Shown here: one piece after another, positions 33,552 to 42,350 of the stretch | Layout of the letters: each line of letters starts with the position of its first letter | Numbering within the stretch: the stretch's first letter is position 1 | Origin: Propioniciclava tarda | GTDB lineage: Bacteria; Actinomycetota; Actinomycetes; Propionibacteriales; Propionibacteriaceae | Direction of reading: 5' to 3' | NCBI RefSeq assembly: GCF_900182665.1 | Contig: NZ_FXTL01000002.1 | Location: forward strand, 248,001 to 312,000 | DNA: 64,000 bases | Notes under the pieces: model-generated | The model's input: the letters and a program-made list of their open reading frames with translations, nothing else | Told to the model about the DNA's origin: nothing | Databases searched by the model: none | Translations under genes and position numbers: made by a program

Positions 33552-35555
33552 TCAGCCCTGCGACTCGGGGGCCGTCGGGCTGTCGTTGCGACGCGACTCG
33601 ACCCAGGACGCGACCTGCGCGACGGCGTCCGCGATCGGAACGCCGTTCTGCTGGGACCCGTCGCGGTAGCGGAACGACACGGCGCCGGCGGCGACGTCCT
33701 CGAAGCCGGCGATCATGACGAACGGCACCTTCTGCTTGGCCGCGTTCCGGATCTTCTTGCCGAAGCGATCGTCGCTGTGGTCGATCTCGACCCGGACGCC
33801 GCGTGCCCGCAGTTGCGCAGCGACCGCCTCCAGGTGCTCGGCGTGCTCGTCCGCGACCGGGATCCCGAGCACCTGCACCGGCGACAGCCACGCCGGGAAC
33901 GCCCCCGCGTAGTGCTCGATAAGGACCCCCAGGAACCGCTCGATCGACCCGAACTTGGCCGAGTGGATCATCACCGGCTGCTGGTGGCTGCCGTCCGCGG
34001 CGACGTACTCCAGCCCGAAGCGCTCGGGCTGCATGAAGTCGAGCTGAATGGTCGACATCTGCCAGGTGCGCCCAATGGCGTCCTTCGCCTGGACCGAGAT
34101 CTTCGGGCCGTAGAACGCGGCGCCGCCCGGATCGGCGACCAAGTCCAGGCCGGACGCCAACGCGACCTCCTCCAGCGTCTTGGTCGCCACCGCCCACTGC
34201 TCATCGGTGCCGAGGAACTTGTCCTTCTTCTTGCCGTCGTCGCGGGTCGAGAGCTCCAGGTAGAAGTCGTTCAGCCCGAAGTCGCGCAGCAGCTTCAGCA
34301 CGAAGCCCAGCAGGTGCCGGATCTCGTCGGCGACCTGCTCGGTGGTGCAGTAGCTGTGCGAGTCGTCCTGGGTGATCGAGCGGACGCGGGTCAACCCTTG
34401 GATGACGCCGGACTTCTCGTCGCGGTAGACGGTGCCGAACTCGAAAAGCCGCAGCGGCAACTCGCGGTACGACCGGCCCCGAGACGAGTAGATCAGGTTG
34501 TGCATCGGGCAGTTCATCGCCTTGAGGCGGTAGGCCTGACCCTCGTCGTTGATCGGCGGGAACATGAAATCGCCGTAGTAGGGCAGGTGGCCGGAGGTGT
34601 AGTACAGATCCTCCTTGGCGATGTGTGGCGTGCCGACGTACTCGAAGCCGTTGTCGATGTGGGCCTGGCGGACGTAGTCCTCCATGGCGCGCTTGATGAT
34701 GCCGCCCTTGGGGTGGAACAGCGGCAGGCCCGAGCCCACGAGGTCGTTGAAGCTGAAGAGGTCCAGTTCGGCGCCCAGCTTGCGGTGGTCGCGCTTGGCG
34801 GCCTCCTCCAGGCGGGTCTGGTACGCCTTGAGGTCGTCCATGGACGCCCACGCGGTGCCGTAGACGCGCTGCAGCTGGGGGTTGGCCTGGTCGCCGCGCC
34901 AGTAGGCGGCGGACGTCCGGGTGAGGCTGATCGCCTTGAGATAGCCCGTGTGCGGCAGGTGCGGGCCCTTGCACAGGTCGCGCCAGGCCACCGAGCCGTC
35001 ACGGCGCATGTTCTCGTAGACGGTCAGCTCGTTGCCGCCCACCTCGCCGGCGGTCTCGGCGTCCTGGGGCTTGCCCTTGAGGTCGACGAGTTCCATCTTG
35101 AAGGGCTCGGCGGCGAACTCGACCGCGGCCTCGGCGTCCGGAATGACGCGTCGCAGGAACGGCTGCCGCTCGCGGACGATCTGCTTGATCTCCTTCTCGA
35201 TCGCGGCGAGATCCTCCGGGGTGAACGGCTTCTCCGTGCGGAAGTCGTAGTAGAAGCCGTTGTCGATCGCGGGACCGATGCCTAGCTGCGTGCCGGGGAA
35301 CAGCCGCTGCACCGCCTGCGCGGTGATGTGGGCGGCCGAGTGCCGGATCACGTGCAGGCCGTCGTTGGACGCCGCGGGCACGGCCTCCACTTCGGCGCCG
35401 TCAGCGATGCCGGCGCGCAGGTCGCGGACCTCGCCGTCCACCTTCATGGCGACGATGTCGGGGTTGGTGCCGAACAGGTCCAGACCGGTCGTGCCCGTCT
35501 CGACCGTCCGCTGCTCGCGCGAGCCAGGTGATGCGACGGTGATGGTGAGGGACAC
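33552..35555 (-). CDS. thrS: Threonyl-tRNA synthetase
   Basis: A 667-residue class-II synthetase. An N-terminal TGS domain (about 1-65) is followed by the editing domain with [18 protein letters not shown], then the catalytic core: [15 protein letters not shown] (zinc Cys), [15 protein letters not shown] (motif 2) and [15 protein letters not shown]. The C-terminal anticodon-binding domain ends near VASWVESRR. The GTG at 35555 is chosen because GAAAGGAAAG lies just upstream; the frame to 35588 is longer without support. It is transcribed with the Ap4A phosphorylase. Confidence 0.95.
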   Translation of the reverse strand: MSLTITVASPGSREQRTVETGTTGLDLFGTNPDIVAMKVDGEVRDLRAGIADGAEVEAVPAASNDGLHVIRHSAAHITAQAVQRLFPGTQLGIGPAIDNGFYYDFRTEKPFTPEDLAAIEKEIKQIVRERQPFLRRVIPDAEAAVEFAAEPFKMELVDLKGKPQDAETAGEVGGNELTVYENMRRDGSVAWRDLCKGPHLPHTGYLKAISLTRTSAAYWRGDQANPQLQRVYGTAWASMDDLKAYQTRLEEAAKRDHRKLGAELDLFSFNDLVGSGLPLFHPKGGIIKRAMEDYVRQAHIDNGFEYVGTPHIAKEDLYYTSGHLPYYGDFMFPPINDEGQAYRLKAMNCPMHNLIYSSRGRSYRELPLRLFEFGTVYRDEKSGVIQGLTRVRSITQDDSHSYCTTEQVADEIRHLLGFVLKLLRDFGLNDFYLELSTRDDGKKKDKFLGTDEQWAVATKTLEEVALASGLDLVADPGGAAFYGPKISVQAKDAIGRTWQMSTIQLDFMQPERFGLEYVAADGSHQQPVMIHSAKFGSIERFLGVLIEHYAGAFPAWLSPVQVLGIPVADEHAEHLEAVAAQLRARGVRVEIDHSDDRFGKKIRNAAKQKVPFVMIAGFEDVAAGAVSFRYRDGSQQNGVPIADAVAQVASWVESRRNDSPTAPESQG

Positions 35556-35619
35556 GATCTTTCCTTTCGACAGGACGAACGCGCCCATTCTGCCGCATCG
35601 CCCGGTCAGGTCCGCGCAG

Positions 35620-35766
35620 TCACCGCGGGGGCAGACCGGCGAGCCACGCGCTCGACTCGGTGGTGAGCTGCCAGTAGATCCCGTTGCCGACGTAGACGCC
35701 GCCGCAGGTGCCGACCAAGGCTGCGAGGGTTCCGTCCGCCGTGCGGACGATGATGTCGTCGCGCAT
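35620..35766 (-). CDS. Small unknown ORF (48 codons)
   Basis: In the gap between the methyltransferase and thrS an ATG at 35766 opens [19 protein letters not shown], continuing with [14 protein letters not shown] and ending LAGLPPR. The hydrophobic/aromatic pattern and balanced codons look like protein, possibly the tail of a degraded or very small gene. It has no clear Shine-Dalgarno sequence or -10 element and matches nothing I know. Confidence 0.4.
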   Translation of the reverse strand: MRDDIIVRTADGTLAALVGTCGGVYVGNGIYWQLTTESSAWLAGLPPR

Positions 35767-35844
35767 GGGCTGCTGCCGCGTAAGGCAGGGCCGGCGCGGA
35801 TCGCATGCTGGATGGACGCCGCGGGCCCGCCTTTCGTTGCAGGG

Positions 35845-36723
35845 TCAGCGGAGGGGTTGCGTTGCGATCAGCGTGTAGGACGCCGCCAGCCGTTCGGGCC
35901 TCACCTGGAGCCGGTGCTCCCCCGTCGCGTCTGCGGTCATCAGACCCGGCAAGGCGTTCCACGGGACGCTGTCGTGCTCGCGGAGGGCGGTGAGCGTCAG
36001 GCCGGCGTCCAGGACTGCGGAGACGATCTCACCCAGCCCATGCGGCCACTCGAGGCACCGGGGATTGGTGACCGGCAGGTCGCCGTAGTAGCTGATCGCG
36101 TCGTTCCACTCCAGCGGCTCGTCCTGCTCGAAGTACGGGTAGTCGACCACGGGCGCCAGTTCGCCGGGTGCGGTCAGCCAGCCGTGAGTCTCCCGCTCGG
36201 ACGCCGCCGCGCTGATCGGCGCCACCACCAGCGTGCTGAGCATGGGATGACACTCGCGGATGAACAGCCGACCGCCGGGGCGCAGGACTTGGCTCACCAC
36301 CTCGGCCCAGCGGCTGACGCTGGGCAGCCAGCACAGCGCGCCGATGCCGGTGTAGACGAGGTCGAAGGTGCGACCTGCCAGGGCGTCCGGAGCCGAGTAC
36401 ACATCGCTTCGGACGTAGTCGATGGACGCCCCGCCGCGACCCGCCAGGTCGCGGGCGTGGCGCAGGGACTCCCCCGACAGGTCGACCCCGACCACCGAGC
36501 GCGCCCCTAGGCGGGCGAGGCTCAGCGTGTCCGTTCCTAGATGGCACTGCAGGTGAACGACGTCGAGCCCGTCGAGGCGTCCGAGCAGTGGGAGATCGAA
36601 CCGGACGACGCCGGACAGGGCCTCCGGATCGGCGAGCAGTTCGGGGATGCCGTACCCGGCCGCGACGTGGGTGGCTGCGCGGGCGTCCCAGTTCGCCTCG
36701 TTGATGACCAAGTAGTCGTCCAT
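35845..36723 (-). CDS. Class I SAM-dependent methyltransferase
   Basis: A 292-residue Rossmann-fold methyltransferase. Motif I is [19 protein letters not shown], followed by [30 protein letters not shown] and [12 protein letters not shown]. The substrate is unknown. ATG 36723 begins [16 protein letters not shown], the normal start of this actinobacterial group; TACTCT sits 7 bases before it (leaderless). The longer frame to 36834 is not supported. It may share the mntP-side promoter region, but its -10 suggests its own transcript. Confidence 0.85.
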   Translation of the reverse strand: MDDYLVINEANWDARAATHVAAGYGIPELLADPEALSGVVRFDLPLLGRLDGLDVVHLQCHLGTDTLSLARLGARSVVGVDLSGESLRHARDLAGRGGASIDYVRSDVYSAPDALAGRTFDLVYTGIGALCWLPSVSRWAEVVSQVLRPGGRLFIRECHPMLSTLVVAPISAAASERETHGWLTAPGELAPVVDYPYFEQDEPLEWNDAISYYGDLPVTNPRCLEWPHGLGEIVSAVLDAGLTLTALREHDSVPWNALPGLMTADATGEHRLQVRPERLAASYTLIATQPLR

Positions 36724-36730
36724 GTCGGCC

Positions 36731-36736
36731 AGAGTA
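36731..36736 (-). promoter_or_regulatory. Leaderless-type -10 box of the methyltransferase gene
   Basis: TACTCT on the minus strand ends 7 bases before ATG 36723. Confidence 0.5.
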
Positions 36737-36850
36737 TGGGCGGCGCTGCTCGGCCGCACGGGGCCCAGGGTCGTTCGGTTGGCCGGCGTCAGGTCGCTGC
36801 TGGCGCTCACCAACTTCAGCCCCATGGACGCCAAGCCGGCTCTGCGAGCG

Positions 36851-37426
36851 TCAGAACGCCAGGATGCCCAGGTGCTCCAGCAGGATCTTCAGCCCGATCC
36901 CCACCAGGATGATGCCGCCCGCGATCTCGGCGGGCTTCTCGAACCGGGAGCCGAACTGGTGGCCCAGCACGACACCGAGGAAGGACAACACGCCGGTGAT
37001 GACGGCGATCATGGCGACGGTGACCCAGATGTCGAGCCGCATGAACGCGAAGCCGACGCCGGCCGCGAGAGCATCGATCGAGGTGGCCACCGCGAGCACG
37101 AGGATCTCCCTGAGTCCGAGCCCGGTGCGCGACGGGGACTCTTCGTCGGCGTCCGGCTGGAAAGCGCCCCACAGCATGCGGCCGCCGACGATGGCCAGCA
37201 GGCCAAAAGCGATCCAGTGGTCGTAGGCGGTGATCGCGGACGCGAACTGCGAGCCGACGAGCCAGCCGATCAAAGGCATCAGCCCTTGGAAGAGGCCGAA
37301 GGCGCCGGCCAGGACGAACGCCTGGAGGTGCTCGCGCCGGCGCATCCCGAGCCCCTTGCCCACCGACACGGCGAACGCGTCCATCGACAGTCCGACGGCG
37401 ATGAGCACCAGCTCAACGATCGACAC
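36851..37426 (-). CDS. mntP: Manganese efflux pump MntP
   Basis: A 191-residue, six-helix membrane protein of the MntP/YebN family that exports Mn(II). The two internal repeats carry the acidic signatures AVGLSMDAFAVSVGKGL and AVATSIDALAAGVGFAF. The linker between them (residues about 93-108, DADEESPSR) is charged and cytoplasmic. GTG 37426 follows AGAGGGGA. I looked for a yybP-ykoY manganese riboswitch upstream and saw only the tRNA terminator hairpin, so regulation is not evident. Confidence 0.9.
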   Translation of the reverse strand: MSIVELVLIAVGLSMDAFAVSVGKGLGMRRREHLQAFVLAGAFGLFQGLMPLIGWLVGSQFASAITAYDHWIAFGLLAIVGGRMLWGAFQPDADEESPSRTGLGLREILVLAVATSIDALAAGVGFAFMRLDIWVTVAMIAVITGVLSFLGVVLGHQFGSRFEKPAEIAGGIILVGIGLKILLEHLGILAF

Positions 37427-37454
37427 GGGGTCCCCTCTGCTGACCGAGATGCAA

Positions 37455-37479
37455 AACGGCCCGGACGAACCGGGCCGTT
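37455..37479 (-). terminator. Intrinsic terminator of the Gly-Cys-Val tRNA operon
   Basis: AACGGCCCGG, loop TTCGT, then CCGGGCCGTT on the minus strand, a 10-bp stem running into a short U run (TTTTGC). It ends the tRNA transcript just before mntP. Confidence 0.75.
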
Positions 37480-37482
37480 GCA

Positions 37483-37558
37483 TGGTGGGCGGTACCAGAC
37501 TTGAACTGATGACCTCTTCCGTGTCAGGGAAGCGCGCTACCAACTGCGCCAACCGCCC
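37483..37558 (-). tRNA. tRNA-Val (GAC)
   Basis: Acceptor stem GGGCGGT/ACCGCCC, anticodon stem CTTCC/GGAAG with loop CTGACAC giving anticodon GAC, and TTCAAGT T-loop. The 3' CCA is encoded (37483-37485). The 5' end is only 1 base from the 3' end of tRNA-Cys. Confidence 0.95.
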
Positions 37559-37559
37559 G

Positions 37560-37630
37560 AGGTGGGTACCGGATTTGAACCGGTGTACACGGATTTGCAG
37601 TCCGTTGCCTCGCCTCTCGGCCAACCCACC
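37560..37630 (-). tRNA. tRNA-Cys (GCA)
   Basis: Acceptor GGTGGGT/ACCCACC, anticodon loop CTGCAAA giving GCA, discriminator U as expected for tRNA-Cys. No CCA is encoded. Middle gene of a three-tRNA operon; it would also be the sensor tRNA for the cysK leader peptide. Confidence 0.95.
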
Positions 37631-37672
37631 AACGCAGGTAGGCCCTGTCGCGAGCCGAAGGACCCTCCTCCG

Positions 37673-37745
37673 AGCGGACGACGGGATTCGAACCCGCGAC
37701 CCTCACCTTGGCAAGGTGATGCTCTACCAGCTGAGCCACGTCCGC
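37673..37745 (-). tRNA. tRNA-Gly (GCC)
   Basis: Acceptor GCGGACG/CGTCCGC, anticodon loop TTGCCAA giving GCC, TTCGAAT T-loop. No CCA is encoded. First gene of the operon, behind a good promoter. Confidence 0.95.
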
Positions 37746-37783
37746 GTTGTGCCGTCCGGACTACCCGTTTCGGCGCGTCGATA

Positions 37784-37812
37784 ACCATAGCGGGGTCGCT
37801 GAGGGACTTCAA
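37784..37812 (-). promoter_or_regulatory. Promoter of the Gly-Cys-Val tRNA operon
   Basis: On the minus strand -35 TTGAAG (37807-37812) and -10 TATGGT (37784-37789) with a 17-base spacer, the best consensus promoter in the window. Confidence 0.75.
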
Positions 37813-37871
37813 ACCGACCCAGCCGACCCGGAACCACGCGGCGGCAATGTGCGAACTTCGCGGGCGTCCAG

Positions 37872-37877
37872 TAAGGT
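37872..37877 (+). promoter_or_regulatory. -10 box of tRNA-Val (CAC)
   Basis: TAAGGT lies 10 bases before the mature 5' end of the tRNA. The -35 element is unclear. Confidence 0.5.
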
Positions 37878-37887
37878 TCTTCCTCGC

Positions 37888-37959
37888 GGGCGATTGGCGC
37901 AGTGGTAGCGCGCTTCGTTCACACCGAAGAGGTCACTGGTTCGAACCCAGTATCGCCCA
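37888..37959 (+). tRNA. tRNA-Val (CAC)
   Basis: Acceptor GGGCGAT/ATCGCCC, anticodon stem CTTCG/CGAAG with loop TTCACAC giving CAC, TTCGAAC T-loop, discriminator A, no encoded CCA. Divergent from the Gly-Cys-Val operon. Confidence 0.95.
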
Positions 37960-37967
37960 CCGCACGA

Positions 37968-38021
37968 AAGCCGCTCGATCCGGGGTACGCCACCTGGACC
38001 GGGCGGCTCTTTTGTTCTTGG
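37968..38021 (+). terminator. Terminator of tRNA-Val (CAC)
   Basis: AGCCGC and GCGGCT enclose a smaller CCGG...CCGG inner hairpin and are followed by CTTTTGTTCTT. Confidence 0.6.
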
Positions 38022-38056
38022 TTTCCTGGCCGGGCCAGTCCCGGGGACGGCATACG

Positions 38057-38127
38057 TGACGCAATCCGCGCTGGATGGTCGCAGAATGAGACGCCGATCT
38101 CGCTATGCGAGACCTCGATTTGCGTCA
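38057..38127. repeat. Nested inverted repeats between tRNA-Val and the CbiX-like gene
   Basis: Outer arms TGACGCAA and TTGCGTCA (38057-38064, 38120-38127) enclose an inner palindrome TCTCGC-TAT-GCGAGA (38098-38112). The following 30 bases are unusually A-rich for this genome. This 249-base stretch (37960-38208) holds no recognised gene. A GTG at 38056 opens a 24-codon Arg-rich frame using rare AGA/CGA codons that stops at 38130. Confidence 0.5.
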
Positions 38128-38208
38128 TAGGGACTAAACAACAACGATTCAGTTAACAAAAGATCGGCAAGGGCGCCGTCTCACGGACTACTCACAGTCA
38201 GGAGCGCC

Positions 38209-39012
38209 ATGTCAGCACCCGCTCTCGTGATGGTGGCGCACGGCAGCATCGACCCGCGAGTCGCTCAAGTCGTGCATGCCCTTCGCGAATCCCTTCGGGC
38301 GGCCCGTCCTGACCTGACGATCCATGCGGCCTTCTTCGACAAGTGTCCCCCGAGCCCGGCGCAGGTCGTCTCCCAGCTAAGCGACGCCGGCGCGACGGAG
38401 GCCGTGTTCGTCCCCCTCGAGCTGACCCATGCGATCGAGACCGATCCGCCGATCGTCTCGCTCGTTTCGACCTGCCGTGAGCACACGCCCGCGATGAACT
38501 TCGTCGCCTCGCGACCGATCGGTCCCGAACTCAACCTGCTGAGCATCCTCGACGAGAGGCTGCGCGCCGCTTTGGCGTCCGCTCGCGTGCTCGAGTTGGA
38601 CGGCCTCGTGCTGTCGTCGGCGTCCTGCGGGGACGTGCGCGGGTCGTCGCTGCTGGCCCGTCGGGCTCGGCAGTGGTCGACCCACCATCGACTCCCCTGC
38701 CTCACCGCCGTCGCGGACGGCACCGGCCCGTCAGTGACTCAGGCGATCCAGGGCCTGCGGTCCCAGGGGCGGCGCCACATCGCGGTCGGCTCGTTCTTTC
38801 TCACCGCCGACGAGCTCTTCCAGGCGCAGGCGGATCTGGCCCTGCGCGGAGGCGCGGTCGCGGTCTCGGATCCGATCGGGGCGGCCCGCGAGGTCTTGGA
38901 CCTGGTCCTCGCCCGCTACGCCTTCGCCGCCATGGACCTGCTCGACTTCGCTCAGGCGGCCCCGACGTACGTCGACTTCTTCGACGAGGACATCGACTGG
39001 CAGTCCGCCTGA
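38209..39012 (+). CDS. CbiX/SirB-type chelatase family protein
   Basis: 267 residues. The N-terminal half matches the sirohydrochlorin chelatase fold: LVMVAHGSIDPR with the metal-site His, and FVPLELTHAIETDPP with the second His. A weaker second half (about 130-245) looks like the duplicated CbiX domain (IAVGSFFLTADELF). Such enzymes insert cobalt or iron into sirohydrochlorin for cobalamin or sirohaem. No cob/cbi or cysG genes are adjacent, so the metal is undecided. AGGAG precedes ATG 38209. Confidence 0.82.
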   Translation: MSAPALVMVAHGSIDPRVAQVVHALRESLRAARPDLTIHAAFFDKCPPSPAQVVSQLSDAGATEAVFVPLELTHAIETDPPIVSLVSTCREHTPAMNFVASRPIGPELNLLSILDERLRAALASARVLELDGLVLSSASCGDVRGSSLLARRARQWSTHHRLPCLTAVADGTGPSVTQAIQGLRSQGRRHIAVGSFFLTADELFQAQADLALRGGAVAVSDPIGAAREVLDLVLARYAFAAMDLLDFAQAAPTYVDFFDEDIDWQSA

Positions 39013-39025
39013 GCCGTAAGAAGGC

Positions 39026-39898
39026 TCAGGACGCCGCCACCCGCGCGCGCTCTGCCTCCACGTCGAAGGTCGGCGCCGGCCAGTCGAGGTTGAGCTCAGC
39101 CATCTTCTCGCGCAGCAACTCCGCGACCGCCCAGTCGCGGTACCACTTCTTGTCCGCGGGGATGACGTACCAGGGTGCGGCATCCGGGTTGCAGCGGGTG
39201 AGCGCCGCGTTGTAGGCATCCTCGTAGGCGTCCCACTTGGCGCGGCTGTCGAGATCGCCCGGGTTGTACTTCCAGTACTTGTCGGGGCCGACCAGTCGAG
39301 CGGCGAGCCGCTTCTTCTGCTCCTCCTTGGAGACGTGCAGGAAGCACTTGATGAGGGTGTACCCCTCGGCGACCCGAGCGGCCTCCCACGCGTTGATCTG
39401 GTCGTAGCGGGCCTCCCAGACGTCCTGCGGCACCAGCTGCTCCACGCGCACGATCAGGACGTCCTCGTACTGCGAGCGGTCGAAGATGCCGATCATGCCC
39501 GGCCCAGGCAGGGCATTCGTGATGCGCCACAGGAAGTCGTGGGCCCGCTCCTCGGCCGTGGGGGCCTTGAACGCCTTGATTTGGATGCCCTGGGGGTCGA
39601 CGAGGCCGATCGCGTGCCGGATGATCCCGCCCTTCCCAGACGTGTCCATGCCCTGCAGGATCAACAGCACGCGCTTGGCGGTCTCCGGCTTCGCCTTCCC
39701 GTCCGCGTACATGCGCTCCTGCAGGTCACCCAGGACGGAGGCCAGGACGAGGCGGGACGCCTCGGCGTCCGACTTGCCTCTCCCGGGGTAGCCCGGGCTG
39801 GCGTCCGTGGGAATGGACCTGATGTCGACGGCTCCAGAGGGGGCGCGGAGGAGTTGGGACAGGGGCTTGCCACCCTTGACGTACGCGGTCTTGGCCAT
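39026..39898 (-). CDS. Polyphosphate kinase 2, class III type (polyphosphate:nucleotide phosphotransferase)
   Basis: A 290-residue PPK2 of the long-N-terminus type. Walker A is [18 protein letters not shown], with [45 protein letters not shown] (Walker B) and the lid [19 protein letters not shown]. This group can phosphorylate AMP and ADP from polyphosphate. It clearly differs from the class I PPK2 at 23692. The ATG at 39898 has CACACT 6 bases upstream (leaderless-like); the frame to 40201 is antisense to msrB and not coding. Convergent with the chelatase gene. Confidence 0.9.
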   Translation of the reverse strand: MAKTAYVKGGKPLSQLLRAPSGAVDIRSIPTDASPGYPGRGKSDAEASRLVLASVLGDLQERMYADGKAKPETAKRVLLILQGMDTSGKGGIIRHAIGLVDPQGIQIKAFKAPTAEERAHDFLWRITNALPGPGMIGIFDRSQYEDVLIVRVEQLVPQDVWEARYDQINAWEAARVAEGYTLIKCFLHVSKEEQKKRLAARLVGPDKYWKYNPGDLDSRAKWDAYEDAYNAALTRCNPDAAPWYVIPADKKWYRDWAVAELLREKMAELNLDWPAPTFDVEAERARVAAS

Positions 39899-39997
39899 GG
39901 ACGAAGTGTGGCCTCCCGGCCCGGGCGAAGGGAAGCGACGCGCCCCCAACCCGGACGCTCCCTTGGGTCTTTGGCTCCCACCGGGCAGGATGGCGCC

Positions 39998-40411
39998 GTG
40001 ACCGACAACGTGCCCCGCGTCCTGCTGACTCCTGACGAGTGGCGGGCGAAGCTGACCCCGTTCGAGTACCACGTGTTGCGCGAAGCCGGTACGGAGCGTC
40101 CGGGCACGGGCGCCTACAACGAGTTCAGTGAGCCTGGCACGTACGCCTGCCGTGCCTGCGGTGCCGAGTTGTTCACGAGCACCGAGAAGTTCTCCTCGCA
40201 CTGCGGCTGGCCGTCGTTCTACGCGCCTGCAGCCGACGACCGAGTGCGCTACGTCACGGACGCCTCACTGCCCGGACGCCCCCGCGTCGAGGTCCGCTGC
40301 GCGGCCTGCGACAGCCATCTGGGCCACGTGTTCGAGGGCGAGGGCTACGACACGCCGACCGATCAGCGGTACTGCATCAACTCCGTCTGCCTCGTCCACA
40401 CGCCTGCCTGA
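39998..40411 (+). CDS. msrB: Peptide-methionine (R)-S-oxide reductase
   Basis: A 137-residue enzyme that repairs methionine-R-sulfoxide. Zinc pairs CRAC and CAAC, the [13 protein letters not shown] block, and the catalytic Cys in [10 protein letters not shown] are present. The GTG at 39998 follows CAGGAT by 6 bases (leaderless-like); the open frame upstream to 39335 is antisense to the PPK2 gene. Free-standing, without msrA. Confidence 0.93.
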   Translation: MTDNVPRVLLTPDEWRAKLTPFEYHVLREAGTERPGTGAYNEFSEPGTYACRACGAELFTSTEKFSSHCGWPSFYAPAADDRVRYVTDASLPGRPRVEVRCAACDSHLGHVFEGEGYDTPTDQRYCINSVCLVHTPA

Positions 40412-40470
40412 CCCGGCCCCCGAGGCGCCACCCGTCGGCGCGCCCCGCCTGAGTTTGTCGGGTGTCGGCC

Positions 40471-40476
40471 TAGCCT
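40471..40476 (+). promoter_or_regulatory. Leaderless-type -10 box of the DUF3000 gene
   Basis: TAGCCT followed by 6 bases and GTG 40483. Confidence 0.6.
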
Positions 40477-40482
40477 GAGCCC

Positions 40483-41076
40483 GTGGGCGTCAACAGTCAT
40501 CCAGTCTCGCGGGTCTTCGACGAGGCAGCCGCGACGCTGCTGGCCATGCCGTGGCGTCCGGAGTTGGCGGTCGAAGAGATCCCCGCCCCCCAGCGCATCG
40601 CGCCCTACGCGCTCGCCATCGCCGCCGAGGTCCTCGACGGGGACGCGGAGGTCGGCAGCGGACGACTCGTCCTGCTGCACGATCCGGCCGGCAACCCGGC
40701 CTGGGACGGCACCTTCCGGTGCGTCACGTACGCCCGGGCCGACGTGGACGCCGAGATGGGCACCGATCCCCTGCTGGCCCCGGTCGGCTGGTCCTGGCTG
40801 GTGGACGCCCTCGATCGGCGGTCCGCGGACTACGGCTCGCCGTCCGGCACCGTGACCGCCGTCTCGTCGCAGTCCTTCGGTTCGATGGAGGACGACCCGC
40901 AGCGCATCGAGGTGGAGATCCGCGCCTCGTGGACGCCCACCATCAACCTCGGCAGTGACATCGCCGCCCACGTGCACGCCTGGCAAGACCTGCTCTGCAT
41001 GGTGGCCGGGCTCCCCCCGCTGCCGGAGGGCGTCGTCCCCCTCCCACTGAGCCGCCACGGGAAGCGTCGACGGTGA
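40483..41076 (+). CDS. DUF3000 domain-containing protein
   Basis: A 197-residue actinobacterial protein (Rv2680 type) of unknown function. The N-terminal FDEAAATLLAMPWRPELAVEEIPAPQRIAPYA and the WSWLVDAL and EIRASWTP blocks define the family. No signal peptide. It overlaps the RNase D gene by 4 bases (GTGA), and this pairing is conserved across actinobacteria, which hints at a shared RNA-related job, but nothing in the sequence shows one. Confidence 0.88.
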   Translation: MGVNSHPVSRVFDEAAATLLAMPWRPELAVEEIPAPQRIAPYALAIAAEVLDGDAEVGSGRLVLLHDPAGNPAWDGTFRCVTYARADVDAEMGTDPLLAPVGWSWLVDALDRRSADYGSPSGTVTAVSSQSFGSMEDDPQRIEVEIRASWTPTINLGSDIAAHVHAWQDLLCMVAGLPPLPEGVVPLPLSRHGKRRR

Positions 41077-42350
41077 GTCTTGACCCTAAGCGTGCGGCCG
41101 AGGCGCCGGCAGGCGAGGAGCCGAAGCCGCTCCTGATCAGCGAGCCGGCCGACGGCGTCCCCGCATTGGTGGACACTCCGGCCGCGCTGGACGCCGCCAT
41201 CGCGCGGCTGCGAGCGGGGCACGGTCCCCTGGCGGTCGACACCGAGCGAGCCCAGAGCTTCCGCTACTCGGCCAAGGCTTATCTGATCCAGCTGCGCCGC
41301 CCGGGAGCTGGAACCGTCCTGCTCGACCCCGTCGCCCTCGAAGAGGGCCGCGAGCGGGCTGACCTGTCGGAGCTGGCCGCTGCCCTGTCCGACGTCGAGT
41401 GGATCGTGCACGCCGCGCAGCAGGACCTGCCCTGCCTGGCCGAGGTCGACCTCCTGCCCGACACCCTGTTCGACACGGAGCTGGCCGGACGCCTCCTCGG
41501 CCTGCCGCGCGTGTCGTTGGCATCCCTGCTCGAGCGGGCCTTCGGCAAAACGCTGGCGAAGGAGCACTCGGCGGCGGACTGGTCCAAGCGGCCGCTGCCC
41601 GCCGACTGGCTGAGCTACGCGGCCCTGGACGTCGAGCTGCTCTGCGAGCTGCGGGACTGGGCCGCCGACGAGCTGCGGGCCGCGGGCAAACAAGAGTGGG
41701 CGCGGCAGGAGTTCGAGCACCTCGCCCGGCACGCTGGCGACCCCGTCACCCGGCGTGAGGAGCCGTGGCGGCGCACGTCGGGCATTCACCAGCTGCGCTC
41801 AGCCCGGCAGCTGGCGATCGTCCGGGAGCTGTGGGAGACGCGCGATTCGATCGCTCGCCGTCTCGATCGTGCGCCCGGACGCGTCCTGTCAGACCTCGCC
41901 ATCAGCGAGGTCGCTGCTCGGGCCACCCCGGAGCGCGGCGCGGTCGACCGCAGCGATCTGCGCGCGGTCAAGGGCTTCTCCTGGCGGATCGCCAACCGCT
42001 ACGAAGAGAGTTTCGTGGCCGCCCTCGCGACCGCATGCGCCCTGACCAAGGACGAGCTTCCTGCCGTCAGCGTCCAGCCAGACGGGCCGCCGCCGCCCCG
42101 GACGTGGGCCAAGCGTCACCCGGAGGCATTCGAGCGGTGGAACCGGATCCGGCCCGCCACCGTCGCCCGCGCCGAGGAGCTGAGCCTGCCCGTGGAGAAT
42201 CTGATTTCCCCGGACGCCGTCCGCCGGCTCGCCTGGGAGCCGCCACCGGCGTCCGAGGCCGACGTGGATGCCTTCCTCGCCGAGCGCCTGGTCCGGCCGT
42301 GGCAGCGTGAGCAGGTCGTCCCACTGCTGACGGCGTTGCTGTCGGACTAG
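41073..42350 (+). CDS. rnd: Ribonuclease D (DEDDy exonuclease with HRDC domain)
   Basis: A 425-residue 3'-5' exoribonuclease for tRNA and stable RNA ends. The DEDD residues fall in [13 protein letters not shown] (motif I, Asp-Glu), [11 protein letters not shown] (motif II) and [13 protein letters not shown] (motif III with Tyr and Asp). An HRDC helical domain lies at about 230-310 ([20 protein letters not shown]). GTG 41073 overlaps the DUF3000 stop. The 3' end overlaps the convergent dxs by 4 bases. Confidence 0.92.
   Translation: MSLDPKRAAEAPAGEEPKPLLISEPADGVPALVDTPAALDAAIARLRAGHGPLAVDTERAQSFRYSAKAYLIQLRRPGAGTVLLDPVALEEGRERADLSELAAALSDVEWIVHAAQQDLPCLAEVDLLPDTLFDTELAGRLLGLPRVSLASLLERAFGKTLAKEHSAADWSKRPLPADWLSYAALDVELLCELRDWAADELRAAGKQEWARQEFEHLARHAGDPVTRREEPWRRTSGIHQLRSARQLAIVRELWETRDSIARRLDRAPGRVLSDLAISEVAARATPERGAVDRSDLRAVKGFSWRIANRYEESFVAALATACALTKDELPAVSVQPDGPPPPRTWAKRHPEAFERWNRIRPATVARAEELSLPVENLISPDAVRRLAWEPPPASEADVDAFLAERLVRPWQREQVVPLLTALLSD

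Noticed and set aside
35606-35962. 118-codon minus-strand frame beside thrS
   Set aside because: Its protein is Arg/His-rich low complexity and overlaps the methyltransferase C-terminus in another frame; the 48-codon ORF in a different frame is the better candidate.
37427-37480. yybP-ykoY manganese riboswitch before mntP
   Set aside because: The space is filled by the tRNA terminator hairpin; it is too short for the aptamer.
37960-38208. Cobalamin riboswitch before the CbiX-like gene
   Set aside because: The conserved B12-box sequence is missing.
37673-38208. Integrated mobile element at the tRNA cluster
   Set aside because: No integrase, transposase or direct repeat of a tRNA 3' end was found in the window.
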